From the NCBI GenBank assembly GCA_025403435.1, contig CM046347.1, forward strand, positions 23,696,597 to 23,760,596: 64,000 nt of DNA, given 5' to 3'. Of this stretch, positions 46,551 through 59,661 are shown in pieces (the first letter of the stretch is position 1; every line of letters starts with the position of its first letter). A program made the translations under genes and the position numbers. Origin of the DNA: Artocarpus heterophyllus (lineage: Eukaryota; Streptophyta; Magnoliopsida; Rosales; Moraceae). Below the pieces are notes generated by a model that was not told the origin of the DNA, did no database searches, and saw nothing but the letters and a program-made list of their open reading frames with translations.

Positions 46551-47982
46551 AAAATATCCGCGAATCTTTTATTTTCCACCCGAGATTCTAAAGGATAAAG
46601 TCTCAGTTTTGATTCAAATAGCCCAATAGAAAAGATATCTGATCAAAACAAACTTTATCAAGATAATCTCTAAGAAAATAAATCAATTCACAATAATTCT
46701 ACAAGTTTATCTTGTTCTAATTGTCCAAAATTAAAACAACCGATAAACAGACAAGAATTATCCGAACGCCATAATTCAACAAGTTCATCTTGAACTAATT
46801 TCTTACATAATTAATTCAACCGATAAACAGACATGAATTATTTGATTCTTATAAATTTTAAACCAATCTGATAAATCCGACATAAGTCACCAATTATTGG
46901 AAAAGCACGCCGTGTCGTTACAGGATTTTGTGAGCTAGCAAAGGGGACCAAAATGGACCTATAAAGTTCAAGCTCATGATAATTATGAAACCCAATATCC
47001 CAGATATACATTTCACAATTATCAACTCCAACGCTACTCCACTAAAAGCTTGGAGCTGCACTCTCGAACTTTATAGAATTACGAAGCTCGTGTAGCTAAG
47101 TCTCCATGACATATCATAGTGTATCGCATCCCCATATGATCATCCATAATCGGCTTAAGGACAAGTTCTGTCTTACCTTCCCGATTATTTTTATCTTACG
47201 TTCCATTGTCTCACCATTAGAAAACTTACCATCCAAAGATAGTATACCATTCGGTTACACCTATGTATCCAAATGGTTGAGCGCTCCAGTTTTCCAATTA
47301 CAGGACAACGCATATAAGAGGATATCATTACTCCTAAAGAGGAGCTATGGATTCCATATCTATGAATAACAAGTCTACGCTACCAAGAGTCATGCCTCCA
47401 ACGTACCGGCATGCATGCCACTATAGAGATGTGGGAGTCACCCATTGGTACATCAAAAGACACAAATCGAGACAACGGGCCCATTATTCATCTCAGGATT
47501 AAGATACAATACAAATGATTGTCTAAAGTGAATCTATTTGCCAAGACAGAATTATTAATCCAAATCAATTCACTTTATGTCCCGATCCAACACATCGTCA
47601 CCTATGACAACGCGCCAATGTTTCTATTCACGGAGTCCAACTCCGATGGCCAAGACAAACCATCTCCCAAAAGGGATATAGACAACATAACAATCTTTAC
47701 ATGAATAAAGCGCCCAACTTTATTCCCTCGATTACGGATCATATATTTTAGACCATCACCTTAAGAGTCGTGTCTACCGCATAATCATCCCATCATATGC
47801 CCAACTCTTAAGGTTTAGACTGACAGTCTCAGACTACTGTTTGCTTATCATACATTCAACAAATATGAACGTAAAGAGGACAATATTTGGTATATATAAA
47901 TGAATAAATTCTTTATTGATAAAAATGTCTCCAAAAACGTATTACATTTTTACTCCTTAGAGCATACATGTCTAACAATGGA

Positions 47983-49130
47983 GACTTAGCTGAACGAGTT
48001 TCGTAATTCTATAATGTTCGAGAGTGCAGCTCCAAGCTTTTAGTAGAGTAGCGTTGGAGTTGATAATTGTGAAATGTATATCTGGGATATTGGGTTTCAT
48101 AATTATCATGAGCTTGAACTTTATAGGTCCATTTTGGTCCCCTTTGCTAGCTCACAAAATCCTATAATGACACAGCGTGCTTTTTCAATAATTGATGACT
48201 TACATTGGATTTATCAGATTGGTTTAAAATTTGAAAGAATCAAATAATTCATGTCTGTTTATTGGTTAAATTAATTTTGTAATAAAATTAATTTAAGATA
48301 AACTTGTTGAATTATTGGGATCAGATAATTCTTGTCTTTTTATCAGTTGACTTAATTTTGGATAAATTAGATCAAGATAAACTTGTAGAATTATTGTGAA
48401 TTGATTTATTTTCTTAGAGATTATCTTGATAAAGTTTGTTTTGGTCAAATAACTTTTCTATTGGGCTATTTGAATCAAAACTGAGACTTTATCCTATAGA
48501 TTCTCGGGTGAAAAATAAAAGATTCGTGGAGATATTTATGCAGGAGTTCGGCCTGCCGAATGACGTGTTCGGCTTGCGATGGGGCATGTTCGGCCTCCCA
48601 ATCAGCGAGCGATAAGATTACATGTTTTCACGCGGATCTTATTAGATATTGATCCGAACTTGATTCTGTTTCGAGTTTTTGAGACCTAATATGATAAGGA
48701 CTGACCCCAGGACCAATCGCTATAAAAAGGGAGTGAGTCTCATGATTTACTCAGATCAATTGAGAGATTAAGAGTGATACTCTTCTGGTGAGCATCTAAA
48801 AATTCCTTGAGAGCTTTTGTTCACAAATCACGAACACTAGCTTTGAGTTCTCTCGATTGGTTGGAAGGAGAGTCACCGGTTGAAGAGCTGTACATGTGAG
48901 CCCACACTCACTCCGATCGTGGATAGAGAATAGCAAAGAAGACCAGTTGGTTAAGGCTCTTCTGGAACGTTACTTTTCTTCACAGGTCGCGGAGGTTCTT
49001 CGGCACATAAAGGTTAGTAAGATCTGTTTAATATATACATATAGCATGTCAAACTTGTGTTTTGGAAAAATACTCTGATGTTAAAATTTCTAAAATTTTT
49101 GTTGCGTACCTCACACTGTTTTTTCCAACA
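47983..49130 (+). repeat. Element B 5' LTR, second part
   Basis: The LTR resumes after the duplicated ATGGA and continues 1148 bp to TTTCCAACA. GC-rich near-palindromes lie at about 48547-48605, TATA near 48721 (GCTATAAAAAGGGAG), and the R/U5 frame at about 48860-49078. Confidence 0.93.
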
Positions 49131-49132
49131 AT

Positions 49133-49144
49133 TGGTATCAGAAA
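49133..49144 (+). other. Element B primer binding site
   Basis: TGGTATCAGAAA, two bases after the LTR, is the iMet tRNA complement with terminal changes. Confidence 0.85.
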
Positions 49145-50806
49145 CATGGTTTTACATAAATTTACAAGTTTGTGATCATGTTATATGCATAAATTTTGTG
49201 ATCTTAAACTCTCCTATGCTTGAATTTAATTTTATAGAGAGTTGGCACTCTAGGTTTCTATATAATTATATGTCGTCATGAATTATGTGGTAAATGTTAA
49301 TTAATTATGGTTGATTAAATCGTTGTTTAATTAATTATTAATTAATTAATTTATATCGGTTATGGTTCCTTAGAGGTTAGAATGTGTATTTAGATTTTTC
49401 ATGTAATTAGATGACGGACTATCATCTCTGTCTAGGAATTATTATTTAATTTTAAATTTGCAAGAAGTTTGTAATTAAATAATTATTCAGAGAAGACGGA
49501 ACTAGAAGACGGATCTCGAAGATTGATGATGGCGCTCCTAGGTATTTCCCGAGTCTCTAATTTTATGTTTTTGAATCGTTGAAAATAAAATTGATGAATT
49601 GCATTAAAATTGTATTTTCTAGAATGGGAGATTTCTGCTCGGTCGGCATGCTGGACCTCGTAGTTTGGCAAGCCGATGGTCACAGATTGACAGGCCGGAC
49701 GTATGGTTCGGCAGGCCGACAGTGGGGCAGAAATCGGCTGGCTTTGCCGACAGGCCGAACTTCCAGTTCGGCATGCCGATCTTTTTGATCAATAGGCCGA
49801 TGAAACATGACCGGCAGGCCGATCACCAAGATCGCCCTGCCGACCGAGAGCTAGAAAATTTCCAGAAAAGGTGCAATTTTTCAATGCAGTTTTAATTTTA
49901 TTTTTGGGACGATTCTGAGAAACATTAAATTTAGATTTGACTAGCAATATGAAGTATTTGATTCATACGAGATTGAAGACTCAAAGATAGGCATTGCATG
50001 AAGAATGATGCAACTTGAGGATTCAAGGATGAAGAATTGATATATGTCTCGATTATTCTTTTGTAATCTTATTTTTTTATTCTGTAGGATGGAACTATAA
50101 TATTACGGTTGTTATTATTTTGCTTGTAGCTTTGCTTGATTGCTTTGCTTGTCTGCATTATAATATGATTTGCCATATATATTGATAACATGTCATATAG
50201 AGTAGGAAGTGCCGCTCATATTAAAACTATTCATGCATAATTTTAAAATAAAACCTTGAGTTCAAAAGATTGAGTGGGAGAAGGTTTTCAAAGAGAGAAC
50301 CTAAGGCCTCCATCGTTGGCCCATAGGCAGAACATGGTGGTCCCGACCCCTAGGAAGGGATTTCTATCATGTACCAGATTGGATTCTGAAAGGATAAGGT
50401 ATTTTAGTATGATTTATGGTTGCACACCCCTAGGTGGTGATTATAAATCATGGATAAAATATTGAAACAATGGTTATACACTCACGTTAATTTTATTATT
50501 AACCTCCCCTAGGAGCTCTGTTAATAAAATTAATAGCCAAAGAAACGATTATTAATATATGCCGGATCATACGGGCCCTGGATGGCATATATTAATCAGG
50601 AGGGGATCCGTGTTCTGATTGAATTTGGCATGACTCCCCTAGGAGCTCGTTAAATTCTGAGTTGGGAATTATCGTTGTAAGGTTGTGATATTTTCAAGGT
50701 TTTGACACATAGACACATTTGTATGATTTTACATGGTTGTGTTATCTTACTAAATTATTATATGTTTGCTTATGTTTGGTATATGATTCTTTATTGTAGA
50801 TTGAAA
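49145..50806 (+). other. Element B untranslated leader
   Basis: There is no gene. The near-palindrome cluster is at about 49638-49850. Hairpin cores CCCCTAGG are near 50347, 50427, 50507 and 50636, all four retained. The inverted arms TTATTAAC and GTTAATAA again flank the third. Confidence 0.78.
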
Positions 50807-53800
50807 ATGTCTAAAAACGCTTTATCATCGATACTTGACAAAAACTAATTAACTGGTGTCTTGTCCTTTGAGAAACTGAAATATGTACTAACGATCCCTT
50901 GTCCTCCTGAGCCTACGGGGGACTCAAGTAATGAGCAATTCCAAGCGTACGATCGTTGGAAAGATGCTAATGATCAGGCCCACTGCTATGTTATGGCTAG
51001 CATGAACAATTTGCTGCAGGCTCAACATCAGGATTATGAGACTGCGAAGTAGATCTTGGATAATCTTGAGGATATGTTTGGAGGCCAGGCCATAACAAAG
51101 AGGCAAGGGGCGCTTCAGAAACTTCTAAATTGTAGACAAAGACCGGGGACATCTGTAAAGGAGCACATGATGTTGGTCATGGGTTACCTCGCTGAGGCTC
51201 AAACCAATGGAGCTGACATCGATGCTGAAACTCAGATGACAATGGTCTTTGAGACTCTGTCTAAGGAATTTATTCTGTTTAAAGCTACTTTTAATTTAAG
51301 CAATAGACAGGATATAACCTTAACAGAATTGATGAAACAGTTACAGGAGTTCAAACTGCTGATCAAGGAGTCTCCTGCTGGTGGAAAGGCCAACATGGTA
51401 GCTACTTCTGATTCCAATCCTAACTCAGGGAATAGAAAGAAGCAACGGGCCAAGAACGGGAAGTGTTCTTTTCTTGCTACTACCAAGAGCAAGAAAAAGA
51501 AGAAGAAGAACCCAAAGAAGCTTAAGCGCTTCTTCTGTGGAAAGGTCAGGCATATTAAAAAGCATTGCCAGGACTTCCTTTCCAAAGGAGGTAGGTATGA
51601 TCTACTATATTTAAAAACTTGTTTGGTTGAGGAATCCAGTGACATCTGGGTCATAGATTCCGGTGCAACTAATCATGTTTATGTTTCTCTACAGGGGTTT
51701 AAAGAAACGAGAAGTCTGCTACATGAATACTTCACGCTTCGGATGGGCGATGGATCCTTGGTCTCAGCGGAAGCAATGGGAGATGTCCATCTTTACTTTG
51801 ATAATTATAGGAATTTAATTTTGCAAGATTGTTTTTATGTTCCTAAATTTAAAAGGAATTTAATTTCTGTATCTTGTTTATTTAAAGACTCCTACGTGGT
51901 ATCTTCTAATGAAAAAGTAGTGATTCGTAAAAATAAATCTTTTTTCTGTTCTGGATGGATGCAAAATAATCTATATTTTATCAAACCTAAGATGGACTTA
52001 TTGCTTAATGCTGAGATAAATAATGATGACTCTAAAAGATTTAAAACTTCTCACTCTAATAAGACTTATCTTTGGCATTTATGCCTTGGTCATATTAACC
52101 TGAATAGGATTCAAAGGTTGGTAAGGGATGGACCTTTAAGTTACTTATAGGTGGAATCTATACCTCAATGTGAATCTTGTTTGGAGGGTAAAATGACCAA
52201 AAGACTATTCGGGTCTAAGGGCAATAGGGCCGAAGGGGTTCTAGAACTTGTGCATAGTGATGTTTGTAGACCGATGAACATCCGGGCATGAGAAGGGTAT
52301 GAGTACTTTGTCACTTTTATTGATGATTACTCAAGATATGGGTATGTGTACATAATGCACCACAAAAGTGAAACTTTTGATAAGTTTAGGGAGTTTTGGG
52401 CTGAAGGGGAAAAGCAATTGAGTAAACCCATAAAGGCACTTCGATCTGATCGAGGTGGGGAATACCTTTCTGATGAGTTCATGGAACACTTATTAGAGAA
52501 TGGGATTTTATCCCATTTGACTACGCTGGGCACTTCGCAGCAGAATGGCATAGCGAAGAGAAGGAATAGGACTTTGTTAGACATGATTAGGTCCATGATG
52601 AGTTATTCATCATTGCCTTTATCCTTTTGGGGATATGCACTACAAACCGCATGTTATCGTTTGAACAATGTGCCTTCAAAATCGGTCCCTAAAACTCCTC
52701 ACGAGTTGTGGACGAGTAGGAAAACATCCTTAAACCATATTCGCATATGGGGATGTCCTGTTCATGTCTTATTTAAGGATCCGAATAAGTTGGAAGCACG
52801 TTCGGAAGTTTGTGTGCTTGTAGGATATCCAAAAGGGACTAAAGGGGGTTATTTTTATAATCCAAAGTAAAATAAAGTTATGGTTTCAACTAATGCAACT
52901 TTCCTTGAGGAGAGTTACATGGACGACTTTAAACCTTGAAGCAAAGTGGTGCTTGAGGAGTTAAGGAGTGATCAAATCACTCCGGAGGTTCTGAACGAAA
53001 CCATTCTGATCGGTGTAGAAAAACCAAACAAACCTGAACAACAACCTCAGGGGCTTCAGCGTAGTGGGAGGATCGGGCGTCAACCTGAGAGGTATATGTT
53101 CAATGGGGAAGTCTTCTTGGCTGAACTGGATGAACATGACAAGGATCCTTATACTTACACAGAAGCTATGGAGGATGTTGATTCAAGACTCTGGACAGAG
53201 GCCATGAACATAGAGATGAAGTCTATGGAGACTAATCGGGTCTAGGAACCTATGGATCTTCCCGAATGGGTAAAACCCATAGGGTGTAAGTGGATCTACA
53301 AGAGAAAAAGAGGAGTGGATGGAAAGGTCAAAACCTTTAAGGCTAGACTGGTAGCTAAGGGTTATACGTAAAAGGAAGGAATCGATTATGAGGAAACCTT
53401 TTCGCCTGTAGCCATGCTTAAGTCCATCCGGATTCTTTTGTCCATAGCTGCCGCTCTCGACTACGAGATTTGACAGATGGATGTCAAGACAGCTTTTTTG
53501 AATGGCTATCTTGATGAGTCCATTTATATGGAACAACCAGACGGGTTCAAGGTCGCGGGTCAAGAGGGTAAGGTTTGTAAACTGCTAAAGTCAATTTATG
53601 GACTTAAGCAGTTTTCCCGTTCTTGGAACATAAGATTTGATCAAGTGATCAAGACTTATAGGTTCTCACAAAATGTGGATGAACCATGTGTTTACAAACA
53701 CATTAAAGATGGGAAGGTGGTTTTTCTACTGCTCTATGTAGATGACATTCTGCTAATTGGCAATGACGTTGGGGCGTTGTCATCGGTTGAATTATGGTTG

Positions 53801-54365
53801 ACCAAGCAGTTTGACATGAAGGACTTGGGTGAGGCTAATTTTGTTCTCAGTATCTAGATCTTTCGGGATAAGAAGAATGAAATGATAGCTTTGTCACAGA
53901 CCGGCTACATAGATATAATTCTCACGAGATTTGCAATGCAAGATTCCAAGAAAGGTGGGCAACCATCTAGGTCTGGAATTACTCTTTCTAAGAAAGACTC
54001 TTCAAAGTCTTATGAAGAAAGAGAATACATGAAGAAGGTGCCTTATGCTTCGGCAGTAGCTAGTCTCATGTATGCTATGCTTTGCACACGACCGGATATT
54101 AGCTATGTGGTCGGGATTGTAAGTCGATTTCAGGCGGATCCAGGACCGAACCATTGGGTTACAGTAAAGCATATTTTCAAGTACCTGAGAAGGACTCGAG
54201 GGTATATGCTTGTCTATTCGGGTGAGGACTTGACTCCTCTAGGATATACTGACTTGGATTTTCAATCCTGTCTGGATTCTAGGAAATCGACTTCGGGGTT
54301 TGTGTTTACTCTGGGTGGCTGTGCCATCAGTTGGAGAAGTGCGAAGCATGATTGCACTTCGGATA
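50807..54365 (+). pseudogene. Element B gag-pol, first copy, stop-ridden but frame-preserved
   Basis: Gag ([11 protein letters not shown], then TAA for Gln) through zinc knuckle (CGKVRHIKKHC, with the first Cys changed to Arg), protease DSGATN, integrase, RT ([11 protein letters not shown]) and the start of RNase H. All large open segments (50861, 51056, 52346, 52946, 53477, 53882) are in the same frame, so decay is by nonsense changes; a deletion of about 36 nt near 50852 removes [14 protein letters not shown] residues in frame. A TGA precedes [11 protein letters not shown] (53471). At about 54365 the reading jumps back to the integrase C-terminus. Confidence 0.92.
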
Positions 54366-56224
54366 ACTCAAGGGGAGTTATTTCTATAATCCAAAGGAAA
54401 ATAAACTCGTGGTTTCAATGCAACTTTCCTTGAGGAAAGTTACATGGACAACTTTAAGCCAAGAAGTAAAGTAGTACTCGAGGAGTTAGTAAGTGATTCG
54501 ATCACACTGGGGGTTTCAAATGAAAATTTTCCAATTCTTGTAGAAAAACCAACTGAACAACAACCTAAGGGGCTTCGGTATAGTGGGAGGATCGAGCATC
54601 AACCTGAGAGGTATATGTTCAACGGTAAAGCCTTTTTGGCTGAACCTATTGAACATGACAGGGATCCTTACACTTATGAAAAAGCTATAGAGGATGTTGA
54701 TTCAAAACTCTAGATAGAAGCTATGAACATTGTGATTAAGTCTACGGAGACTAATCGGGTCTAGAAACTTGTAGATCTTCCCAAAAAGGTAAAACCCCTA
54801 GCGTATAAGTCGATCTATAAAAGAAAGAGAGCAGTGGCTGGGAAAGTCGAAACTTATAAGGCTAGACTGGTAGTTAAGGGATACACGCAAAAGAAAAGAA
54901 TCGATTATGAGGAAACCTTTTCGCCTGTAACCATACTTAAGTTTATTTGTATTCTCTTACCCATAGCTGCTGCTCTAAATTGACAGATAGATGTTGAGAC
55001 AGCCTTTTTGAATGGCTATCTTGATGAGTCCATATATATGGTACAACCAGACGGGCTCAAGGCAGAGGATAAGGTTTGTAAGCTGCTAAAGTCAATTTAT
55101 GGACTTAAGCAGGCTTCCTATTCTTGGAACATAAGATTTGATCAAGTGATCAAGACTTATGGGTTCAAACAAAATTTTGACGAACTATGTCTTTACAAGC
55201 ATATTAAGGATGGAAAGGTAGTTTTTCTACTGCTCTATGTAGATAAAATTTTGCTAATTGGCAAGACATTGGAGCATTGTCATCGGTCAAATTATGGTTG
55301 ACCAAGTAGTTTGACATGAAAGACTTGGGTGAAACTAATTATGTTCTCGATATCTAGATCTTTCAGGATAGCAAGAACAGAATAATAGCTTTGTCCCAAG
55401 CTAACTACATAGATAAAATTCTCAAAAAGTTTGCAATGCAGGATTCCAAGAAAAATAGGTAACCATTTAGGTCTGGAATTACTCTTTCTAAGAAGAACTT
55501 GTCAAAGTCTAATGAAGAAAGGGAATACATGAAGAAGGTGCCTTATGCTTCGACAGTAGATATTCTCATGTATGCGATGCTTTGCACACGACTAGATATT
55601 AATTATGCAGTCGGGATAGTAAGTCGATTTCAAGCGAATTCGGGACCACACCATTGGGTTGCGGTCAAGTATATTTTCAAGTACCTAAGAAGGACTCAAT
55701 GGTATATGCTTGTATATTCGGGTGAGGATTTAACTCCTCTAGGATATACTAGCTCAAATTTCCAATCCTATTTGGATTCGAGAAGATCGACTTCAAGTTT
55801 TGTGTTTACTCTAGGTGGCGATGCCATTGTTTGGAGAAGTGTCAATTAAGATTACACTTCAGATTCAACAATGGAGGCGAAGTATGTTGCAGCCAGTGAT
55901 GTTTCGAAAGAAGCAGCGTGGCTTCGCAGGTTCCTTGGAGATCTTGAAGTAGTTCCTGGTATGGATTAGGTGGTATCGATATATTGTGATAACACTGCAG
56001 CGATAGCTAATGCTAAGGAACCAAGATTTCACAAGAAGAGTATGCATATTCATCAAAAGTATCATGTGATAAATGACTTTATTGAGGGTGGGCATGTTGC
56101 TGTATGCAAAATCAGATCTGAGGACAATCTAGCCAATCCATTCATGAAGACACTAACTGCGAGAGTTTTTGAGAGGCATGTGGAGATTATGGGGTTGCGA
56201 GATATGTCATATTTACTCGCTTAG
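54366..56224 (+). pseudogene. Element B pol, second partial copy (integrase end to RNase H)
   Basis: After the break at 54365, the integrase C-terminal region (about 54370-54440, then [15 protein letters not shown]) starts again and runs through RT (LLLYVDKILLIG; the second D of YVDD is K) and RNase H ([16 protein letters not shown]) to the stop at 56222-56224. This copy is more decayed than the first, with a frameshift near 55261, so the two halves probably come from different parent elements. Confidence 0.9.
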
Positions 56225-56226
56225 TG

Positions 56227-56238
56227 CAAGTGGGAGAT
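56227..56238 (+). other. Element B polypurine tract
   Basis: CAAGTGGGAGAT immediately precedes the 3' LTR. Confidence 0.88.
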
Positions 56239-57610
56239 TGTTAGATATGTATACCCTAAGGAGTAAAAATGTAATTTATTTTTTAAGACATTTTTATTAA
56301 TAAAGAATTTATTTATTATTCATATACTATATATTGTCCTCTTTACGTTCATATTTGTTGGATGTATGTAAAGCAAACAAAAGTATGAGATTATCAGTCT
56401 AAACTTTTGAGAATCAGGCATATACAGGACAAATTATGCGGAAGATATGATTCTTAATGTAACGGTCTAAATTATAAGATCCACAATAGAGGGAATAAAG
56501 TTGGGTGCTTTATTCATGCAAAGATTGTTATGTTGTCTATATCCCTAATGGGAGATGGTTTGTCTTAGCAATTAGAGGTGGACTCTATGATTAGAAATAT
56601 TGGTGGATTGTCAGGTGACGATGTATTGGATCTGGACATAAATTATAATTGATTTGGATTAATAATTCTGTCTCAGTAAATCAATTTACTTTAGACAATC
56701 ATGTGTTTGTATCTTAATCCTGAGATGAATAGTGGGCCCGTTTTGTTGACTTATGTCTTTTGATATACCAAATGGTGACATCTGTATTTTATGATGGTAT
56801 GCATGTCGGTACATTAGAGACATGACTCTTGATAGTATATCCTTATTATTCATAGATATGGAATCTATAGCTCCTCTTTAGGAGTCGACGATATCCTCTT
56901 ATAAGTGTTATCCTATAATTGGAAAACTAAAGCGTTCAATCATTTGGATATATAGATGTAACCAAATGGTATACTATCTTTGGATAGTAAGTTTTCGATA
57001 GTGAGATAATGGAATGTAAGAGAAAAATAATCAAGAAGGTAGGATAGAATTTATCCTTAAGCTAATTATGGATATTCTATAGGGATTCGACGCATTATGA
57101 TATGTCATGGAGACATAACTATTTGGGCTTCGTAATTTCAAATAGTTCAAGAATAATTATAAAATGTATATCTTAGATATTAGGTTTCATAATTATTAGG
57201 AGCTTGAACTATATAGGTCTATCAGGTCCCCTTTGTTAGCTCATAATAAATCTTGTAACGATGCGGTGTGCTTTTCCCATAAATTGGTGTCTTATGTCAA
57301 ATTATCAGATTGGATGAAATTTGATAGGATCAAATATTTCATGTTTGTTTATCGGTTGAATTAATTTTGTGAAAAATAAATTCAAAATAAACTTGTTAAA
57401 TTATTGGGAATAGTTATTTTTCTAGAGATTATCTAGATATGGTTGTTCTAATCAGATAACTTCTCTATTGGGTTATTTGAATTAAAACTGAGGCTTTATC
57501 CAAAGAATCTCGGTGGGAAATAAAAGATTCTCAAGGATCATTTATTGTAAGTTTGGCAGGCCAAACACCAACTGAACGATAATCTAATCTCACATTTTTA
57601 CGCGATTTTA
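56239..57610 (+). repeat. Element B 3' LTR, truncated
   Basis: The LTR begins TGTTAGATATGTATACCC and runs 1372 bp, to just past the near-palindrome zone (GTTTGGCAGGCCAAAC, about 57550). At 57610 it is joined to gag sequence in the opposite orientation. TATA, R and U5 are missing. Confidence 0.9.
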
Positions 57611-58287
57611 GCCTGTTGCATCTTTCCATTCCCCAAGTTAGGATTGGAACCAAAGGCAGCCGCCAAGTTGGCTCACCACGAGCAGGAGTTTTCTCGATCA
57701 AATTTTCAAACTCTTGTAACTGCTTAATCAACTTAGTCAAGATCATATCCCGTCTATTGCTTAAATTAAATGATGCTCTAAATGGGATAAACTCTTTAGA
57801 TAGACTCTTAAAGACCATAGTCATATGTGTTTCAGCATCAATGTTAGCTCCATTGGTTTGTGTCCCAACGAGGTAACCCATGACCAACATCATGCCCCTT
57901 TACAGGTGTCCCTAGTCTCGGTTTGTAGTTTAGAAGTTTTCAAAGTGCCCCTTACCGTTTTGTTAGGGCCTGGCCTTTAAACATGTCTTCAAGATTATCC
58001 AAGATCTGCTTCGCAGTCTTATAATCTTTATGTTGTGCCTGTAGCACGTTATTCATGCTAGCCATAACATAACAGCGGGGCTGATCGTTAGCATCTTTCT
58101 AGCGATCATAAGCTTGGATTTGCTCATTATTGGAATCTCCCGTAGGTTCAGGAGGACACGAAGTTGTTAGCACAAATTTTAGTTTCTTAAAGAATAGGAC
58201 GATATTCAGGCTCCGTTTCTAATCATTAAAATTCTCACCGATTAATTGGTTTTTGTGAAGTATCGATGATAAAACGTTTTTAGAAAT
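57611..58287 (-). pseudogene. Element D gag fragment, inverted
   Basis: Minus-strand gag reads leftward from about 58287 to 57611. A recognisable stretch is [20 protein letters not shown], then [20 protein letters not shown]. The initiator is lost (ATG to ATT) and frameshifts are present. It stops within the lysine-rich region before the zinc knuckle, at the junction with the element B LTR. Confidence 0.88.
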
Positions 58288-59647
58288 TTTTAATCTATAA
58301 TAAAGAATCATATATCAAACATAAGTAAGCATACCAAAATAATTTAGTAAGATAACACAATCAAGTCAACATACAACTGTGTTTATATGTCAAAACCTTA
58401 AAAATATCACAACCTTACAACAATAATTCCCAACTCAAAATTCTACAAGCCGCCTAGGGGAGACTTGCCAAATTCAATTAGGAACATAGATCCCCTTCTA
58501 ATTATTATATGCCATTCAGGACCCGTATGATCCAGCATATATTAATAATCGTTTCTTTAGCCATCAATTTTATTAACAGAGCTCCTAGGGAGGTTAGTAA
58601 TAAAATTAACATAAGTGTATAACCATAGTTTCAATATTTTATCCATGATTTATAATCACCACCTAGGGGTGTGCAATGATAAATCATACAAAAATACCTT
58701 ATCCTTTTGGAGATTTAATCTGGTACATGATGAAGTCCTTTCTTAGAAGTCGGAACCACCTTGTGCTACCTATGGACGAACGATAGAGGCCGTAGGTCTT
58801 TTCTTCAAAATCCTTATCCCACTCAATCTTTTGATATCAAAGTTTTATTTAAAAAACATGCATGAACAATTTTTAATGAGTGGCACCCCTTATTCTATAT
58901 GACATGTTATCAACATGCATGAAAAATCATATTATAATGCAGACAAGCAAAGCAATTATGCAAAGCCACAAGCAAAATAATAATAAATAGCCATAATATT
59001 ATGATTCTACCATAGAGAAAAGAAATTAAAGATTACAAGAGATTAAACAAAACATATTATCGATTCTTCATCATTGAATCTTGAAGTTGTATCCTTTTTC
59101 ATGTATTATCTATCTTTAAGTCTTCAATCCTACGTAGATTAAATACTCCATACTTCCAGTCATATCCAAATTTAATGTTTCTCAGAATTTTCCTAAAAAT
59201 AAAATCAAAACTGCAACGAAAAATGCGCCATTTCTTAAAAACACAACTCTCTTCGACATGCCGATTTGTGTAATCGGCCTACCAATCATAAACCATCAAC
59301 CTGCCAAACTTGGCAGTTTACCTGCCGCCAAAGCTAGCTAAATATTGCTCCACTACCGAACTAGAGGTTCGGCCCTCCGGTCTGCGACCATCAGCCTGCC
59401 AAACCTGAGGATTTAGCCTACGGACTAGCATAAATTAATTAATTAATTAATAAATAAATAATAATTTAATTAACCATAATTAATTAATAAACATTCACTA
59501 TATAATTCCATGACAACATATAAAAATATAGAAACCCTAGAGTGCCAACTTTTCAAAAAAATTAAATTCAAGCATAGGAGAGATCAAGATCATATAATTT
59601 ATATGTATAGCATGATCACAAACTTGTAAATTCAGGTAAAAACTATG
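58288..59647 (-). other. Element D untranslated leader
   Basis: There is no gene. CCTAGGGG-type cores remain at about 58451-58460 and 58662-58670, with a damaged one at about 58584. The arms AATTAGGA (58476-58483) and TTCTAATT (58496-58503) are changed together relative to element C. The near-palindrome cluster is decayed (about 59255-59430), and a deletion follows near 59430, joined to an ATTAATTAATTAA run. Confidence 0.7.
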
Positions 59648-59659
59648 TCTCTGATACCA
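59648..59659 (-). other. Element D primer binding site
   Basis: TCTCTGATACCA is TGGTATCAGAGA in element sense, two bases from the LTR at 59662. Confidence 0.88.
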
Positions 59660-59661
59660 AT

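Larger units (their letters stand above)
38283..47977 (-). mobile_element. Element C: young, nearly intact Ty1/copia retrotransposon
   Basis: This 9695-bp element has two 2032-bp LTRs, PBS, a 1.65-kb leader, a single gag-pol frame of about 1317 codons and a PPT. It is flanked by a perfect ATGGA duplication (38278-38282 and 47978-47982) inside the 5' LTR of element B. By eye the LTRs differ at about ten positions (roughly 0.5%), so it inserted recently. Two changes probably disable it in cis: protease DSG to DFG and a TAG in the RNase H region. With LTRs of 2 kb it belongs to the larger copia lineages; I do not assign the lineage. Confidence 0.97.
45946..47977 (-). repeat. Element C 5' LTR
   Basis: 2032 bp. 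The TATA box is at 46344-46337. GC-rich near-palindromes lie at 46463-46550. An ACGCGT pair flanking GAAAA lies near 46430-46446. A 77-codon sense ORF is at 46207-45974. Confidence 0.96.
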
